Shown here one piece after another: positions 34,481 to 44,626 of a stretch of DNA of 64,000 nucleotides. The first letter of the stretch is position 1, and each line of letters opens with the position of its first letter. The position numbers and the translations under genes were made by a program. The notes below the pieces were generated by a model. That model had not been told where the DNA came from, did no database searches, and saw only the letters and a list, made by a program, of their open reading frames with translations. This DNA is from Lachnospiraceae bacterium (GTDB lineage Bacteria > Bacillota > Clostridia > Lachnospirales > Lachnospiraceae): contig JAAUZE010000017.1 in the NCBI GenBank assembly GCA_014804755.1, positions 207,787-271,786 on the forward strand, in the 5' to 3' direction.

Positions 34481-35860
34481 CTAATCGACTCCCAAGTCGG
34501 TATATTTAGAACGCAACCCTACTACTTGAAAAAGGAACTCTTTAGTATCCTTAGTAAATGCGTATCCTCCAATGCGTGTGTAATGTTCATCTCTCATATA
34601 TTGTTTTACAAATATCACATTATATAGCTCTTTAATTTTTGCCACCAATGATACCTGTTTTTGATTCTCCCTTGGTATTCCATATGTTTCGTCGTTATTC
34701 AGTAGTTCATAAAAAAAGTCCTCCCCCAAAACCTCAAAAACCTCCAATAGCGGTTTATCATTTCTTCCATGAACAAACTCTTCATAAACATCTGCGTCAT
34801 AAATTCTCATTCCAAGCATTACTGGAATAAAATATAATAAACAAAACTCGAAACCGCGATTACTAAGAAATGTTACGTTATACTCATCACTGTGGGTTGG
34901 TTTATAAGCTGCAGTCTTAGCCCATCTTAAAAACTTAGCAACTTCCCTAAGTTCAAAATGATAAGCCTTAATCACTGCATCACAGACAATATCATAAGTG
35001 TAGTACGAATCATTAAAATTCATCGATGTATAAAATTTGGAGTAATCTGCCTTGGGCATGGGTATACAAAAATCAAAAAATCTATCCAAATATTTATATG
35101 CATCAAATTTATCACCATAATACCGCCGAATTGTATGCTGTAATTGCTTCATATTTGTTGAAAAAACAAAAGAAATATGATCATTTTCAAAATAATGTTT
35201 TACTCTTTCAAGCAGCTTTACTGCATATTCTGGTTTACATCTATCCAATTCATCAACAAAAATGACTAAACGATTTCCCCGTTCGCACATAATGCTGTCA
35301 AGAAACTTGCTAATTTCTCTATGTAAATCTTTCTCCTTTTTAAGCATAGAAAGTGGATCTTCGCCGCGTAGTTTTTCAATAATCTGCCCAAAGTTCTTCC
35401 CACTAATAAGCTCTAATATAGAAAGGCCAACCTGTAGGCAATTTGGACTTTCTTTAAGCGAATAATCCACATCCATACTCTGCATTATGCAATAAACCAA
35501 AGATAATATTGGATCTTCATCATTATCATTTTCCCATGCGTCATAATATACACATATCTGCGGCTGCATTTTCAATTCCTCTAACGGTCGATACTCTGAA
35601 TGCTTCTGAATAATCTCCTGTCGTACTGTTTCATCTACACTAGTTACACACTTATTATGCGCGTCCATTATCATTTTTGTTTGTTTTACAAAAAATGTTT
35701 TTCCACATCCCCAATTACCATCTAAGGCTATAGAACAACAATCCTCTATTGTGTTCAAGATATCTATAAAGCGAAAAACATCGTTATTTCTTGAAATAGT
35801 ATCTTCCCAAAAAGTATTTAAGAGATTTTCGGGTGTCGGTTTTAACTCATATGATTTCAT
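34481..35860 (-). CDS. KAP-family P-loop NTPase
   Basis: 459 residues from ATG 35860, which has AAGGGG six bases upstream. The Walker A is GNWGCGKT at 48-55 and the Walker B is RLVIFVDELDRC near 203, followed by NMKQLQHTIRRYYG. The pattern is that of KAP NTPases: STAND-like enzymes often found in defence islands and plasmids. No transmembrane helices typical of the longer KAP members are seen. The C-terminal 170 residues are helical. The role may be sensing with conformational switching, as in other STAND NTPases. No partner gene is contiguous, and the AraC gene 13 bases downstream seems unrelated. Confidence 0.78.
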   Translation of the reverse strand: MKSYELKPTPENLLNTFWEDTISRNNDVFRFIDILNTIEDCCSIALDGNWGCGKTFFVKQTKMIMDAHNKCVTSVDETVRQEIIQKHSEYRPLEELKMQPQICVYYDAWENDNDEDPILSLVYCIMQSMDVDYSLKESPNCLQVGLSILELISGKNFGQIIEKLRGEDPLSMLKKEKDLHREISKFLDSIMCERGNRLVIFVDELDRCKPEYAVKLLERVKHYFENDHISFVFSTNMKQLQHTIRRYYGDKFDAYKYLDRFFDFCIPMPKADYSKFYTSMNFNDSYYTYDIVCDAVIKAYHFELREVAKFLRWAKTAAYKPTHSDEYNVTFLSNRGFEFCLLYFIPVMLGMRIYDADVYEEFVHGRNDKPLLEVFEVLGEDFFYELLNNDETYGIPRENQKQVSLVAKIKELYNVIFVKQYMRDEHYTRIGGYAFTKDTKEFLFQVVGLRSKYTDLGVD

Positions 35861-36200
35861 TCTTATCCCCTTCGTATAATCCAATTATGTTAGAAGTGAT
35901 TGAATTTTCATTTCTCCCAGGTTTTTCTGGGTATTTCAATCTCTATCTGATATGTTTATGCACTGTGCATCTGTTCCTATTCTATTACAACTTTGGCTGG
36001 TGCGAGGTAACTCAAGCCACAGCTTTTTGCCTATTACTGTTGAACAGTCTGTCGTTGCTAAATTTTCTTTCTAAAATGATATGGATGACTTCCGCAGCTG
36101 ATCTCTTCCCTAAATTTCCTCTCAAACCCTAAAGACATAAGAATAAGTGTGTCTCAATAAAACTGCAACAACTTGTCAAAGAGAAATCTAACCTTATCAT
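35861..36200. other. Intergenic stretch before the KAP gene
   Basis: About 340 bases. On the minus strand it holds a small hairpin (CCCAGAAAAACCTGGG) and weak promoter-like boxes (TTCAAT, TTATAC) close to the KAP start. A plus-strand frame of 99 codons has no ribosome binding site and a composition unlike that of a protein gene. I see no other gene. Confidence 0.4.
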
Positions 36201-36947
36201 TTACATAAGACCGCTTAAATATCTTGCGATTCCTTGTATATCGGGGAATATAGTGTAATCTTTTATTCCTGCAATATCAAGATACTCTTTAATTGAATCG
36301 TGTGCTTCTAAAGATATTTCTATTTTATATATAGAACTCTTTTTATCTAATATAGTCGTAATAATATCAATATCTTCTTCACCATCCTCATCGCCATGTA
36401 TAGTAAACATTCCACTTTGAGCCTTTACTCTACTATTAATATTGTCACACTTAACCGCAATTGGATATCTTGCAGGAAACGGTTCTCTATCAACATAATT
36501 TTTTAAATATGATAAACCCATTGGAGTATTGGGTAATGCTGGTATCCCGCTTTTACCAGACAGCTTATTCAGCTCTATCGGATTCATGATATATAAGCTC
36601 ATGGCATAATTGTTGACCGAAGATGTCGATGCAAAATATAACGCCACTCCTAAATTGCTTGTCCAATCTAAAAGTCTAGTAGGTACACCATAATGCTGCA
36701 TATCAATCAATGTTTCCCATTCGCTTTCACGATTTAAACCAATTCCTGCCGCCAAACGTTTATATTCAACAAATATTTCTTTTTCTTTCTTAATGCCATT
36801 ATCAGTTCTAAATAATGAGGGCTTTAATAAATATGTATTTTTACCCTGACCTCGAAACCATATTTCCGAGTTTTCAAAGTGTGAACGTTTTATTTCTGAT
36901 ACTATACTATATATTTCCTGATAAGAATTTGCCAAATATGTTTTCAT
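36201..36947 (-). CDS. FRG-domain protein, first copy
   Basis: 248 residues, starting ATG 36947 with GGAGG eight bases upstream. The FRG domain spans about residues 15-150, with IWFRGQGKNTYLLKPSLFR, the central LIDMQHYGVPTRLLDWTSN and VALYFA. FRG stands for Phe-Arg-Gly, and the domain occurs in phage-defence proteins of unclear enzymology. The second copy is at 37076-37825 with the same orientation, and the two are only distantly similar. Both may be effectors, or one may be a partner of the other. Confidence 0.8.
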   Translation of the reverse strand: MKTYLANSYQEIYSIVSEIKRSHFENSEIWFRGQGKNTYLLKPSLFRTDNGIKKEKEIFVEYKRLAAGIGLNRESEWETLIDMQHYGVPTRLLDWTSNLGVALYFASTSSVNNYAMSLYIMNPIELNKLSGKSGIPALPNTPMGLSYLKNYVDREPFPARYPIAVKCDNINSRVKAQSGMFTIHGDEDGEEDIDIITTILDKKSSIYKIEISLEAHDSIKEYLDIAGIKDYTIFPDIQGIARYLSGLM

Positions 36948-37075
36948 GCGTATATCCTCCAATATTTTTATCAAACTAGTTTCCCAAACTTACCTTCTTA
37001 TACATTTAACATTTTACTTCTATATATTGCTTATTGACTTATTACTATTTTGCAATCCAAAATAAAATTCTGATT

Positions 37076-37825
37076 TTACTCGCTATATTTTTTTATAATA
37101 TCCTGTGAAACATGCTCCATATCCGGATAAACATAGCTTGTTGAAATCCCTAAAATATTAATACTCTCGTACATTCTCTCTTTACAACCGCATGGAATAA
37201 TAAATTTAAACAATGTTTCTGAATCACAAATATCTTCCAATTTTCTATACGAATTATGAACCGTAAAAGAAGATTGTTGTGAATACATTCTTATATTCTT
37301 TTCTACTGAATGGCATGCAATAATCTTATCAACAAATTGGGGCTCTATTACAACATTTTTCTTAAATGCCGTCGTCAGCATTTGTTGCACGGCATAGGCA
37401 TCAATTGGATAAACATATTCACCAAATCCCTCTTTTACATTTATCCTTCTAGGAATCAATACCCAAATACAGGCATCATCAGACTCGTCCCGGTTTTTTT
37501 CCAATGCAAAATAACATGCTATCAAGGGCGAACTGCTCCAATCTAAAATTCTTGTTGGCAAACCATAGTGCTGCATCAGAGACATCCAGGCTGCATAATT
37601 ATTCTTGCTAGGCGTATCGTTCTCAATTTGTTTGACATATATGTAAAAATCATTTGTAACATAGTTCTCTTTTTGATACAATTTTCCCCTTTGTATTGAA
37701 GGCTCTAGATGCCATTCACTTTTTTCTTGTCCTCTATACCATATTGGTTGTTTCCCATAAATGCTCTTTAACTTCCTAATCTCCTCTATCAAATCATCTA
37801 TTGATTTGATTTTTACTTCTACCAT
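37076..37825 (-). CDS. FRG-domain protein, second copy
   Basis: 249 residues from ATG 37825 after GGGAGG. The FRG motif is IWYRGQEKSEWHLEPSIQRG, followed by WMSLMQHYGLPTRILDWSSS and IACYFALE. The C-terminal part, with IPCGCKERMYESINILGIS, is not recognised. It is upstream of the first FRG gene with a 128-base gap, so they may be on one message. The Leu/Ile-rich differences between the two make an old gene duplication or independent acquisition equally likely. Confidence 0.8.
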   Translation of the reverse strand: MVEVKIKSIDDLIEEIRKLKSIYGKQPIWYRGQEKSEWHLEPSIQRGKLYQKENYVTNDFYIYVKQIENDTPSKNNYAAWMSLMQHYGLPTRILDWSSSPLIACYFALEKNRDESDDACIWVLIPRRINVKEGFGEYVYPIDAYAVQQMLTTAFKKNVVIEPQFVDKIIACHSVEKNIRMYSQQSSFTVHNSYRKLEDICDSETLFKFIIPCGCKERMYESINILGISTSYVYPDMEHVSQDIIKKYSE

Positions 37826-37961
37826 CCTGCGATTCCCTCCCATTAGATTTAGCTTTTATTTTACTTTCTGAACGCATATATCTATACATTACAAAGAACC
37901 CTTTATTATTATACCACAAGCATAATCTATATTCCATACTAAAAAAATAAATGTTGGCATA

Positions 37962-38399
37962 TCAAATATTTCTGAATTGATACTGCCAACAATCCCTTAC
38001 ATCCCCCTCTTCACCCCCCTCAATCAACGTAATATCCGCCGGCAGCCACTCAACGGAGTCCAACTCTTCCTTCGTCAGCCAGTTTGCCGCCTCATGCTCT
38101 TTCAAGACTAAATCCCCGGACACAACCTCAGCCCAAAAACAGTCCATAGAAAGATGAAAGGTCGGATAATCATACTCGATTGTATCAATCAACTCTCCCA
38201 CTTTAATTTCTGTATTAAGCTCTTCCATGATCTCTCTTTTAAACGCTTCCTGCGGGGTTTCTCCTTCTTCTATTTTTCCGCCCGGAAACTCCCAGCCACC
38301 CTTAAAATCTCCGTATCCCCTTTGGGTGGCAAAAATAATCGGCTCTACATTTTTATTTTTTTCCTTGATCACGGCCGCAACCACACGTATTGTTTTCAT
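37962..38399 (-). CDS. NUDIX hydrolase, second copy with an altered C-terminus
   Basis: 145 residues. The NUDIX box is GGKIEEGETPQEAFKREIMEELN, read in parts, with REIMEEL as the core. The protein is nearly identical to the NUDIX gene at 44627-45028 for the first 120 residues. A one-base difference near the end (GAGGGGGGT here, GAGGGGTT there) shifts the frame so that this copy runs on 15 residues further to QYQFRNI. It is part of a duplicated block and lies before a fragment of the helicase tail. It resembles MutT-type dNTP pyrophosphatases. Activity is possible, but the copy may be a by-product of duplication. Confidence 0.8.
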   Translation of the reverse strand: MKTIRVVAAVIKEKNKNVEPIIFATQRGYGDFKGGWEFPGGKIEEGETPQEAFKREIMEELNTEIKVGELIDTIEYDYPTFHLSMDCFWAEVVSGDLVLKEHEAANWLTKEELDSVEWLPADITLIEGGEEGDVRDCWQYQFRNI

Positions 38400-38585
38400 C
38401 CTGCTTTTTCCTCCGTTTTCTCTTCAATACTGGTCTGCAAATAGCGCAATAAATCATCTCTCACCGCATGACGCATTTTCACTTTCACCTTTGTAATATC
38501 GCGCTCTGCCATTGTTATCTTTCTTTTTATCTGCTTTTGTCTCTACGATGTCAAACAGTCCCATATAATAAAAATCGTCCTCGCA
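37999..38585 (-). repeat. Left copy of a 587-bp direct repeat
   Basis: The sequence from about ACATCCCCCTC at 37999 to CATATAATAAAAAT near 38575 is almost identical to 44629-45216. It covers the NUDIX gene and the last 60 codons of the DUF3427 helicase gene. Both copies point the same way and are 6.6 kb apart. Differences are small base changes, a one-base shift in the NUDIX end and a two-base loss in the helicase tail. Confidence 0.85.
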
Positions 38586-38588
38586 TAT
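38396..38588 (-). pseudogene. Fragment of the DUF3427 helicase C-terminus, frameshifted
   Basis: On the minus strand this holds FYYMGLFDIVETKADKKKD, as at the end of the intact helicase (45025-48021). A two-base loss after DNN breaks the frame, and the rest (KVKMRHAVRDDLLRYLQ) appears in another frame before the NUDIX start. Only the last 60 codons are present. It is the relic of a helicase-NUDIX junction. Confidence 0.8.
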
Positions 38589-38694
38589 TTATCAAATTTT
38601 AAGTATACAAACAAATATATCTCCCTGCAAAAATAGTGATCATTCCATATGAATGACCACTATTTTTATTTCATAAATAATTATGTACTTAAAA

Positions 38695-41058
38695 TCAATT
38701 TGTTTGCTCACGTTTTTTTAGTAGCTGTTCCAATGTATTTATGAGCGTATTTATTGTTTTGTCAGATTCGATAGAGTTAAGCCATTCTAATGCGGTGTCA
38801 ATTAATACATAATCAGCCTCGTCATCAAAATGTTCAAGCAAATGAATTACTATTTTTGCATAAAGGATGGCGTGATAATTTTGTCTCTTATCATTTTTTC
38901 GACATTCTTCAAGTATATTGATGGCTTTACTCAACTGTTCCTTTGCTTGATATGTATCAAACGTCTTATTGGCGTTAAATATTATTTCTGCTTTTGAATT
39001 TTTCATACTAAAGTTATTTGGATAAAATGATAACGCTGTATCAATAATGGAAAAAGCTTCTTTTGAACGATGCAATAATGACAAAAACAAGGCTTTTTGC
39101 TGTAATGTATATGGACTTTCATCGTAATCATAAAGCATGTCGTAAAGATTAATAGCTTCCTCTAAATGTTCTGGCTCGTTATTTATACTTTTGAATAAAG
39201 TGTAAAACAATTTACTATCATAAGCTCGTCTCTTAAATATATCATACCTAAACACATTCCCTTTAGATACTTTATGTATAAATTTAGATATGACAAAACG
39301 ATAAACATATCTTAATGTATTATCTTTTAAAAACGCTTGCTCTGCATACTTTAAGAAAAAATTAGATCGAATCGAAAAATAATCTTGGTCAGCCTCTACT
39401 ATAATTGTGTCTTTTAGTAAACCCTTTACCTTATTGCATAACGGAATTATCTGATTAAAGTAATCATAAAAATCAAAATAAGAAAAGAATAAATCCGTTG
39501 ACATAAATGAATCTCGAGCTTCTAAATATACAGTAAGTGCAATCAATTGAATTTCATTACAAGGAGCGTCATTATCATTAAAATTGCATATCTTCTGCAA
39601 AATTTTTAGTATACTTTCATACGAAATAAAACCTACTACATTGTTGCCTAACAATTCAAGAAATGAATACTCTTCATCATCTTTTCGCTTATACGAAAAT
39701 CTTTCTTTAACTATGCTTCGGGGAATATGATTATATACTTGCTTAGCTGTAATTTCATCAATATCTCCTATATTCTTTTCACAATACTGAATACCTTTTT
39801 TTGCAACAATATGTTTAACATTTTCAAACGAATACTTATCTGCTGTAGCAATAAGCTTAATATTCGGAGCTAAAGCAAACGTGCAAAATAATTCTATATC
39901 ATTTTCACAATCTTGAAGATATACAATTGCCTTATTTTCACCAATAGTATTTAAGAAAAAATTAGCTTCTTCTTTAGTGTTAGTACCATAAAAATAAAAA
40001 GTAGCATCGTTATTGCGTTTAACTGCACACTGCATAAGCGCCGTTGTTTTACCCGAAAATTCAGGACCTAAAATTAATACATTTTTATTATTAAGATGCC
40101 ACGCCCAAATATTATCAACTAAGTTTGTTTCATATGCATGATTATTATATATAGAATACCAATGTGTATTACCAGATTTATAGTAGTCAATTTTTTCATT
40201 TGTTTCAATTGAAAATTGCTTAGGTATTCTATATGAGTTAAGCATCAAAGACTTTATACCCTTATACTCTTCTGTTTCTTCTTTTAATGTCAAAAATGCA
40301 TTTTTTATCCACATAAACATTTGTTGTGTATCAGCAATTATAATTTTACATCCTAATGCTTCAAACAACTTAATTTGCTTAATATCAGTAGGTAGACATT
40401 GTATCCATATATTGGCGTGCTTATTTGCATCCAATAAATTTTTTACAATTTTTAAAACTCCACTATCAGAAAAAGAATAACCCCAAAATAATACAGAATT
40501 ATCATTTAATAATGACTTGGCAATATCATACATTTCTTTATTTCTCTGTTCAACTAATGATAATTCAAATTTTCCAAAATATAAATGTGAATCTTCAATA
40601 TTTACATTTCCATTTAAAGTAACATAATCAATATTAAATTCATTTTTTCGGATAGATCCATATAATGCCTTATCTACAAGATTATGCGTAGAATCCGCGC
40701 TATTATAAACAGTTGGAATAATATTATCAATATTCGTAGATATTATGCTTTTTATATTTAATCTATCTAGTAAATAATAATCACTATTTATATTATTTCC
40801 AACAGTAAATCTAGTACGCAAAAAAGACTGATACTCACGCTTGGGAATCATTTCAGATGCACAATATAAATCATCACTGAAAACTTTATCAACTTTAAAT
40901 TTCTCACATATTTCTTCGCATAAAGTTTTTGCATCAGGCAATCTTTTACCATTTTTATCTGGCAAACATGAAAATCCTGCTCCTAAAAATAAATTAATCC
41001 CTTCCTGCAATTCGTTAACAAACAATGTTTCTTGGTTTTCAGCAAACATATTATTCAT
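38695..41058 (-). CDS. SIR2-STAND defence protein (Avs5-like) with TPR C-terminus
   Basis: 787 residues. The N-terminal SIR2-like domain has INLFLGAGFS at 21-30, STNIDN at 107-112 and WGYSFSD at 192-198. The usual catalytic His of the (I/L)HG motif is replaced by Asn149 in LNGN. A STAND NTPase follows, with Walker A GPEFSGKT at 331-338 and IVYLQD at 378-383 as a possible Walker B. The last 190 residues look like TPR helices. SIR2-STAND proteins of the Avs5 group sense phage proteins and degrade NAD. It starts after GAGGAAGG. It lies in the segment between the two direct repeats and is more AT-rich than its surroundings, which fits horizontal transfer. Confidence 0.82.
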   Translation of the reverse strand: MNNMFAENQETLFVNELQEGINLFLGAGFSCLPDKNGKRLPDAKTLCEEICEKFKVDKVFSDDLYCASEMIPKREYQSFLRTRFTVGNNINSDYYLLDRLNIKSIISTNIDNIIPTVYNSADSTHNLVDKALYGSIRKNEFNIDYVTLNGNVNIEDSHLYFGKFELSLVEQRNKEMYDIAKSLLNDNSVLFWGYSFSDSGVLKIVKNLLDANKHANIWIQCLPTDIKQIKLFEALGCKIIIADTQQMFMWIKNAFLTLKEETEEYKGIKSLMLNSYRIPKQFSIETNEKIDYYKSGNTHWYSIYNNHAYETNLVDNIWAWHLNNKNVLILGPEFSGKTTALMQCAVKRNNDATFYFYGTNTKEEANFFLNTIGENKAIVYLQDCENDIELFCTFALAPNIKLIATADKYSFENVKHIVAKKGIQYCEKNIGDIDEITAKQVYNHIPRSIVKERFSYKRKDDEEYSFLELLGNNVVGFISYESILKILQKICNFNDNDAPCNEIQLIALTVYLEARDSFMSTDLFFSYFDFYDYFNQIIPLCNKVKGLLKDTIIVEADQDYFSIRSNFFLKYAEQAFLKDNTLRYVYRFVISKFIHKVSKGNVFRYDIFKRRAYDSKLFYTLFKSINNEPEHLEEAINLYDMLYDYDESPYTLQQKALFLSLLHRSKEAFSIIDTALSFYPNNFSMKNSKAEIIFNANKTFDTYQAKEQLSKAINILEECRKNDKRQNYHAILYAKIVIHLLEHFDDEADYVLIDTALEWLNSIESDKTINTLINTLEQLLKKREQTN

Positions 41059-41091
41059 TTTTTAACCTTCCTCGTATTATAAAGTAGTAGT

Positions 41092-41317
41092 GTTTATAGT
41101 CCCTCTCCAAGGACTGTATGCTATACTATTGGGGGAACTGCGGATTGGTTTCACCATTCTACCACCTGATGGTTCTCGAAAGGCTACAACCATAATCTCT
41201 TTGTATATTTGTTAATCAGTTAAACACCGCATGACGGTTTATTTAGAACGAGGTTACAATCGCAAGGCGCACCAGTGATCCTAAAACAGTATCAAATACT
41301 TTCAAAGGAGATTTTCT
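41092..41317 (+). ncRNA. Candidate bridge-RNA region at the left end of the IS110-type element
   Basis: IS110 elements carry a structured bridge RNA in the untranslated region before the transposase. Here 225 bases with no gene precede the ATG, and several short self-complementary segments can be seen (for example CCTCTCCAAGG and ACCACCTGATGGT). The ribosome site AAAGGAG lies ten bases before the ATG. Exact ends and folds need a structure search. Confidence 0.4.
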
Positions 41318-42615
41318 ATGATTTATGCTGGGATTGATATTGCCAAGGATAAGCACGACTGTTTTATCACCAATTCAGATGGAGATGTATTGTTTAAGTC
41401 CTTTACCATCCCTAACAATCGTGAAGGCCTTGAATCCTTATTTCAAAGAATCGAATTCGCATCAGATGATTTAACCAAAGTAAAAGTAGGACTGGAAGCC
41501 ACTAGGCACTACAGTTACAATCTTCTGAGTTTTCTCTTTGGTAAAGTTCTCCCAACCTATGTGATCAATCCGTTACATACCAGTCTGTACAGAAAGAGTC
41601 TAAGCCTTAGACAGACCAAAACGGACAAAGTCGAGGCCCATATAATCGCTCTCATGATGATGACCAATATAAACCTGAAGTCCTACTCAGACACATCTTA
41701 CCTCAATGAAAAACTTAAGTCACTAACCCCTTATCGTTTTGATAAGGTAAAACAACGAGCAAAACCGAAAGCTTCTGTTTTCCGACTCATAAATATCCTT
41801 TTTCCTGAACTGGAAAAGCTGGTTCCTACGCTTCATATGGCATTCGTGTATGCTTTATTGGCTAAATTCCCAAGTGCTTCTGCCATCGCTTATGCACACC
41901 TTACCAAACTAACACATTTGCTGGAAGAATCTTCAAGAGGATTCTATGGCAAAGATATCGCTCTTATTTTCCGAAATTCTGCAAGGAATTCCATCGGCTC
42001 CGACATACCCGTAAAATCTCCGGAACTAAGACACACCATAAACTCATTCAGGAACTGGATACTGAGATTAACGAAATCAAATCCATCATGGATGAGACCG
42101 ACTCTCCTATTCTCACCATTCTGGGCATCAGCTATCGTATGGGCGCCATGATCATTGCTGATATTGGTGATTTCTACAGATTTGACTCACCCGATAAACT
42201 TTTAACTTATGCTGGATTATCCCCCTCTACTTACCAATCGGGACAACTTAATGGATGCAACTCTCATATGGAAAAACGTAGTTTCAGATATCTGCGCTAT
42301 GCCCTATTTAATGCAACAAAATATGTCTGCATATGGGATAATATTTTTGCCTCCTACTTTGCTAAAAAACGCGCCGAAGGAAAGCATTATAACGTAGCAA
42401 TATCCCATGCTGCCAAGAAATTGGTACGGGTTATCTACCATCTGGAAAAGTCAGGCAGCCATATACCAAAGCAGCTTAAACACCGAATCCCATATCTCCC
42501 ATTCGAGCACCTAACACCATGTTCTGTTTGTCATGCAGTTTTCAAGGTACTGATCTATATAAAATGCATTTCTGCAATTCATTCAATAAATTCCTTTTTT
42601 TATCTTTACTTTTAA
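41318..42615 (+). pseudogene. IS110-family transposase, one frameshift
   Basis: The first frame carries the RuvC-like DEDD domain: GIDIAK (Asp7), VGLEAT (Glu60) and KTDKVEAH (Asp103), where the fourth Asp is Glu106. A missing base near 42041 in CACACCATAAACTC shifts the frame after RHTI. The second frame continues from LIQELDTEINEIKSI through LTILGISYRMGAMIIADIG to the serine-containing YAGLSPSTYQSGQ box. The last 40 codons after YHLEKSG are probably read-through. Two defects (Glu for Asp and the shift) suggest an inactive transposase, or one that needs frameshifting. Confidence 0.8.
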
Positions 42616-42948
42616 TAGTTAGTCCTTCAATAATTTATTCTAACACATTTCGTTTCTTATTTCTACACTTGTCGACTCCATATTTTAATTAAAAGCTCCG
42701 ATTGCTCTTTCATATAAATTCTTCTATCATACACCTAATAAGTTTTTCCTCTTAATATTTTCATGAATAATTCTTCTCAATGCATCACCTTAATGCTTTC
42801 AATATAAACTGACTTATATTTTAATCTCGCTTTCATAAACAGATCTATCTTAGTCGTTGAATATCTTGCTAGCAATTTCTTTGGAAATTTCATCGAGTAG
42901 CAAAACTAATCAGCACCTTTATCATGCTTATGTTTCTTTTGACTCATC
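42616..42948. other. Intergenic stretch after the IS110 element
   Basis: About 330 bases, very AT-rich. It probably holds the right end of the element. I see no gene, hairpin or promoter that I can support. Confidence 0.35.
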
Positions 42949-44214
42949 TCAAATTATTACATTCTCTGCATGCAAAGCATAAGTACCACGATCTACCTTC
43001 ATTTGTTTTACTGGTATATTGCGGTCTCTTGCAATATTAATAACCTGCTCACGATTATCTATCCGAATAGCTTCCCCCAAATAAATACACGATATTCTCG
43101 GCATCTTGAACTCGCTAGATGCTGTAGCCTTTATAAGAATTCGCCATTCATTCTCGTATTCCCAAACCTTATCCTTTGTTAACACTCCTAACATCACTTG
43201 CGTATAAGCAGCCTTTACATTCTCTGGCGTATTTTCTAAAAAGATCTTCCATGGAAAAAGCGGTCTATTCTCATCGTAAAAAATTGGAAATGGCAATTTT
43301 GATAAGACACTCTCTTCGGTCCCACTAAAATCATACTCCACGCAAAATCCTCTATGACTATCCGCATAATGTGACCACATCAAACGATTTTTATAATCTG
43401 TACATAAGCATCCCATGAGCAAAAGACTATTCATTTGATCGGTCAACTTGCAGACAATGTCATCAATCAGTCTTTGCATATTCTTCATAGTCCCATTATT
43501 CTCTGGATATAATTTTTGACTCAAGAGTCTTGCTAGCTCAATTTCATCAGCATCATCCATAACACCGTTTATATGTGCAACATCTGCAAAGGTTACATTC
43601 TCATTAGAGAGCAATAATAGCCCATCTGGAGTTATATTGTCTACCATACGAGGGAGCATATCGGCGAAGATACCCAGGGATGACGCAAAGGTTTCATCAG
43701 ATAGAACCAATTGCATCAATTCCGTAATAATATATGAATTCTGGTGCAAAAATGAAGCAAATTGTTCTGATGTTTCCTCTCGATCTCTCTTATCCATAAT
43801 CACTCGCATTAGAGTTTCGTTAGAAGTGAGTTTTTCGATTACACGTCGTTCAACCACACTACAATCATCTATTTTCATTTCGTCACGTACGACCCAAATA
43901 CACTTCTCTAAAATTATGCGTAACATATCCATTACATCCCCATATATTGTTTCATATAAAGACTGAAGTGTCACCCCTATTTTACAATCAAACGGGTCAT
44001 TAAATGCACTTGGTTTAGAACAATGTAATGTACCATCTTGAAGATTTTTGAGAGCAAATCCCTTCTCGTCAAATGACCGATACTTGTATAACTTTCCTCC
44101 ATTAGTATCTCTTAGCAGAAGTTCATATAGTTGCTTCTCCAAGGAGCGAATTTCCTGATTCGCTCCTTGGATTATATTTTTAATAATATTTCTCTTTTCC
44201 TCCGAAGAAACCAT
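42949..44214 (-). CDS. DUF2971-domain protein
   Basis: 421 residues. The DUF2971 signature is LYKYRSFDEK, then SKPSAFNDPFDCKIG and CLCTDYKNRLMWSHYADSH with RGFCVEYDFS, followed by WEYENEWRIL. The sequence before this (1-60) is a coiled-coil-like start with EKQLYELLLR. DUF2971 genes are frequent in defence islands and near phage-related genes, but their biochemical role is unknown. No partner is contiguous. It is in the section between the direct repeats. Confidence 0.8.
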   Translation of the reverse strand: MVSSEEKRNIIKNIIQGANQEIRSLEKQLYELLLRDTNGGKLYKYRSFDEKGFALKNLQDGTLHCSKPSAFNDPFDCKIGVTLQSLYETIYGDVMDMLRIILEKCIWVVRDEMKIDDCSVVERRVIEKLTSNETLMRVIMDKRDREETSEQFASFLHQNSYIITELMQLVLSDETFASSLGIFADMLPRMVDNITPDGLLLLSNENVTFADVAHINGVMDDADEIELARLLSQKLYPENNGTMKNMQRLIDDIVCKLTDQMNSLLLMGCLCTDYKNRLMWSHYADSHRGFCVEYDFSGTEESVLSKLPFPIFYDENRPLFPWKIFLENTPENVKAAYTQVMLGVLTKDKVWEYENEWRILIKATASSEFKMPRISCIYLGEAIRIDNREQVINIARDRNIPVKQMKVDRGTYALHAENVII

Positions 44215-44626
44215 ACATTATCACCTCATATTTCTACAAAATTATTACTTATCCTTTTAAATATTTTAGATTCCTAATACAATAAAGATTATCTCATCAA
44301 AAATGAGCTTTTTGATATTGATATGTTTTCAAAAAAACTTATTTCCTTTTTACAAATTCTCCGCTAGCTCTCGTTCCCATTATATTTTTCGCAAAACTCT
44401 TAGTCTTAGAAGAACTATTTAGCCCAACTCTCTGTATTCTGTAGACCCTCACCTCTTAAGTTCGAAGGCGTTTAAGACACAAAAAATATTAATCATAATA
44501 TCTTTCTTCTCAAACACTGTAATTGGCAAGATTTTTCCAATCTGACTTTTCCAAGGATGCAACGGAACTTAAGGTGGAGCAAACAATATAGATAAGCACG
44601 ACTAGCTTATACTGTCAAAGGGACGA
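44215..44626. other. Intergenic stretch before the NUDIX-helicase unit
   Basis: About 410 bases, AT-rich, with no frame of note. I see no hairpin with a T tract. It contains the left boundary (about 44629) of the repeated block, where similarity to 37999 onwards stops. Confidence 0.35.

Larger units (their letters stand above)
41092..42615 (+). mobile_element. IS110-type insertion sequence, frameshifted
   Basis: A non-coding 5' region of about 225 bases is followed by a DEDD-type transposase in two frames. No terminal inverted repeats were seen, as expected for IS110. Exact ends are unknown. The element lies between the SIR2-STAND gene and the DUF2971 gene. Confidence 0.7.

Noticed and set aside
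35833..36132. Plus-strand frame of 99 codons, rich in Leu and Phe
   Set aside because: No ribosome site. It starts inside the KAP gene and resembles no family.
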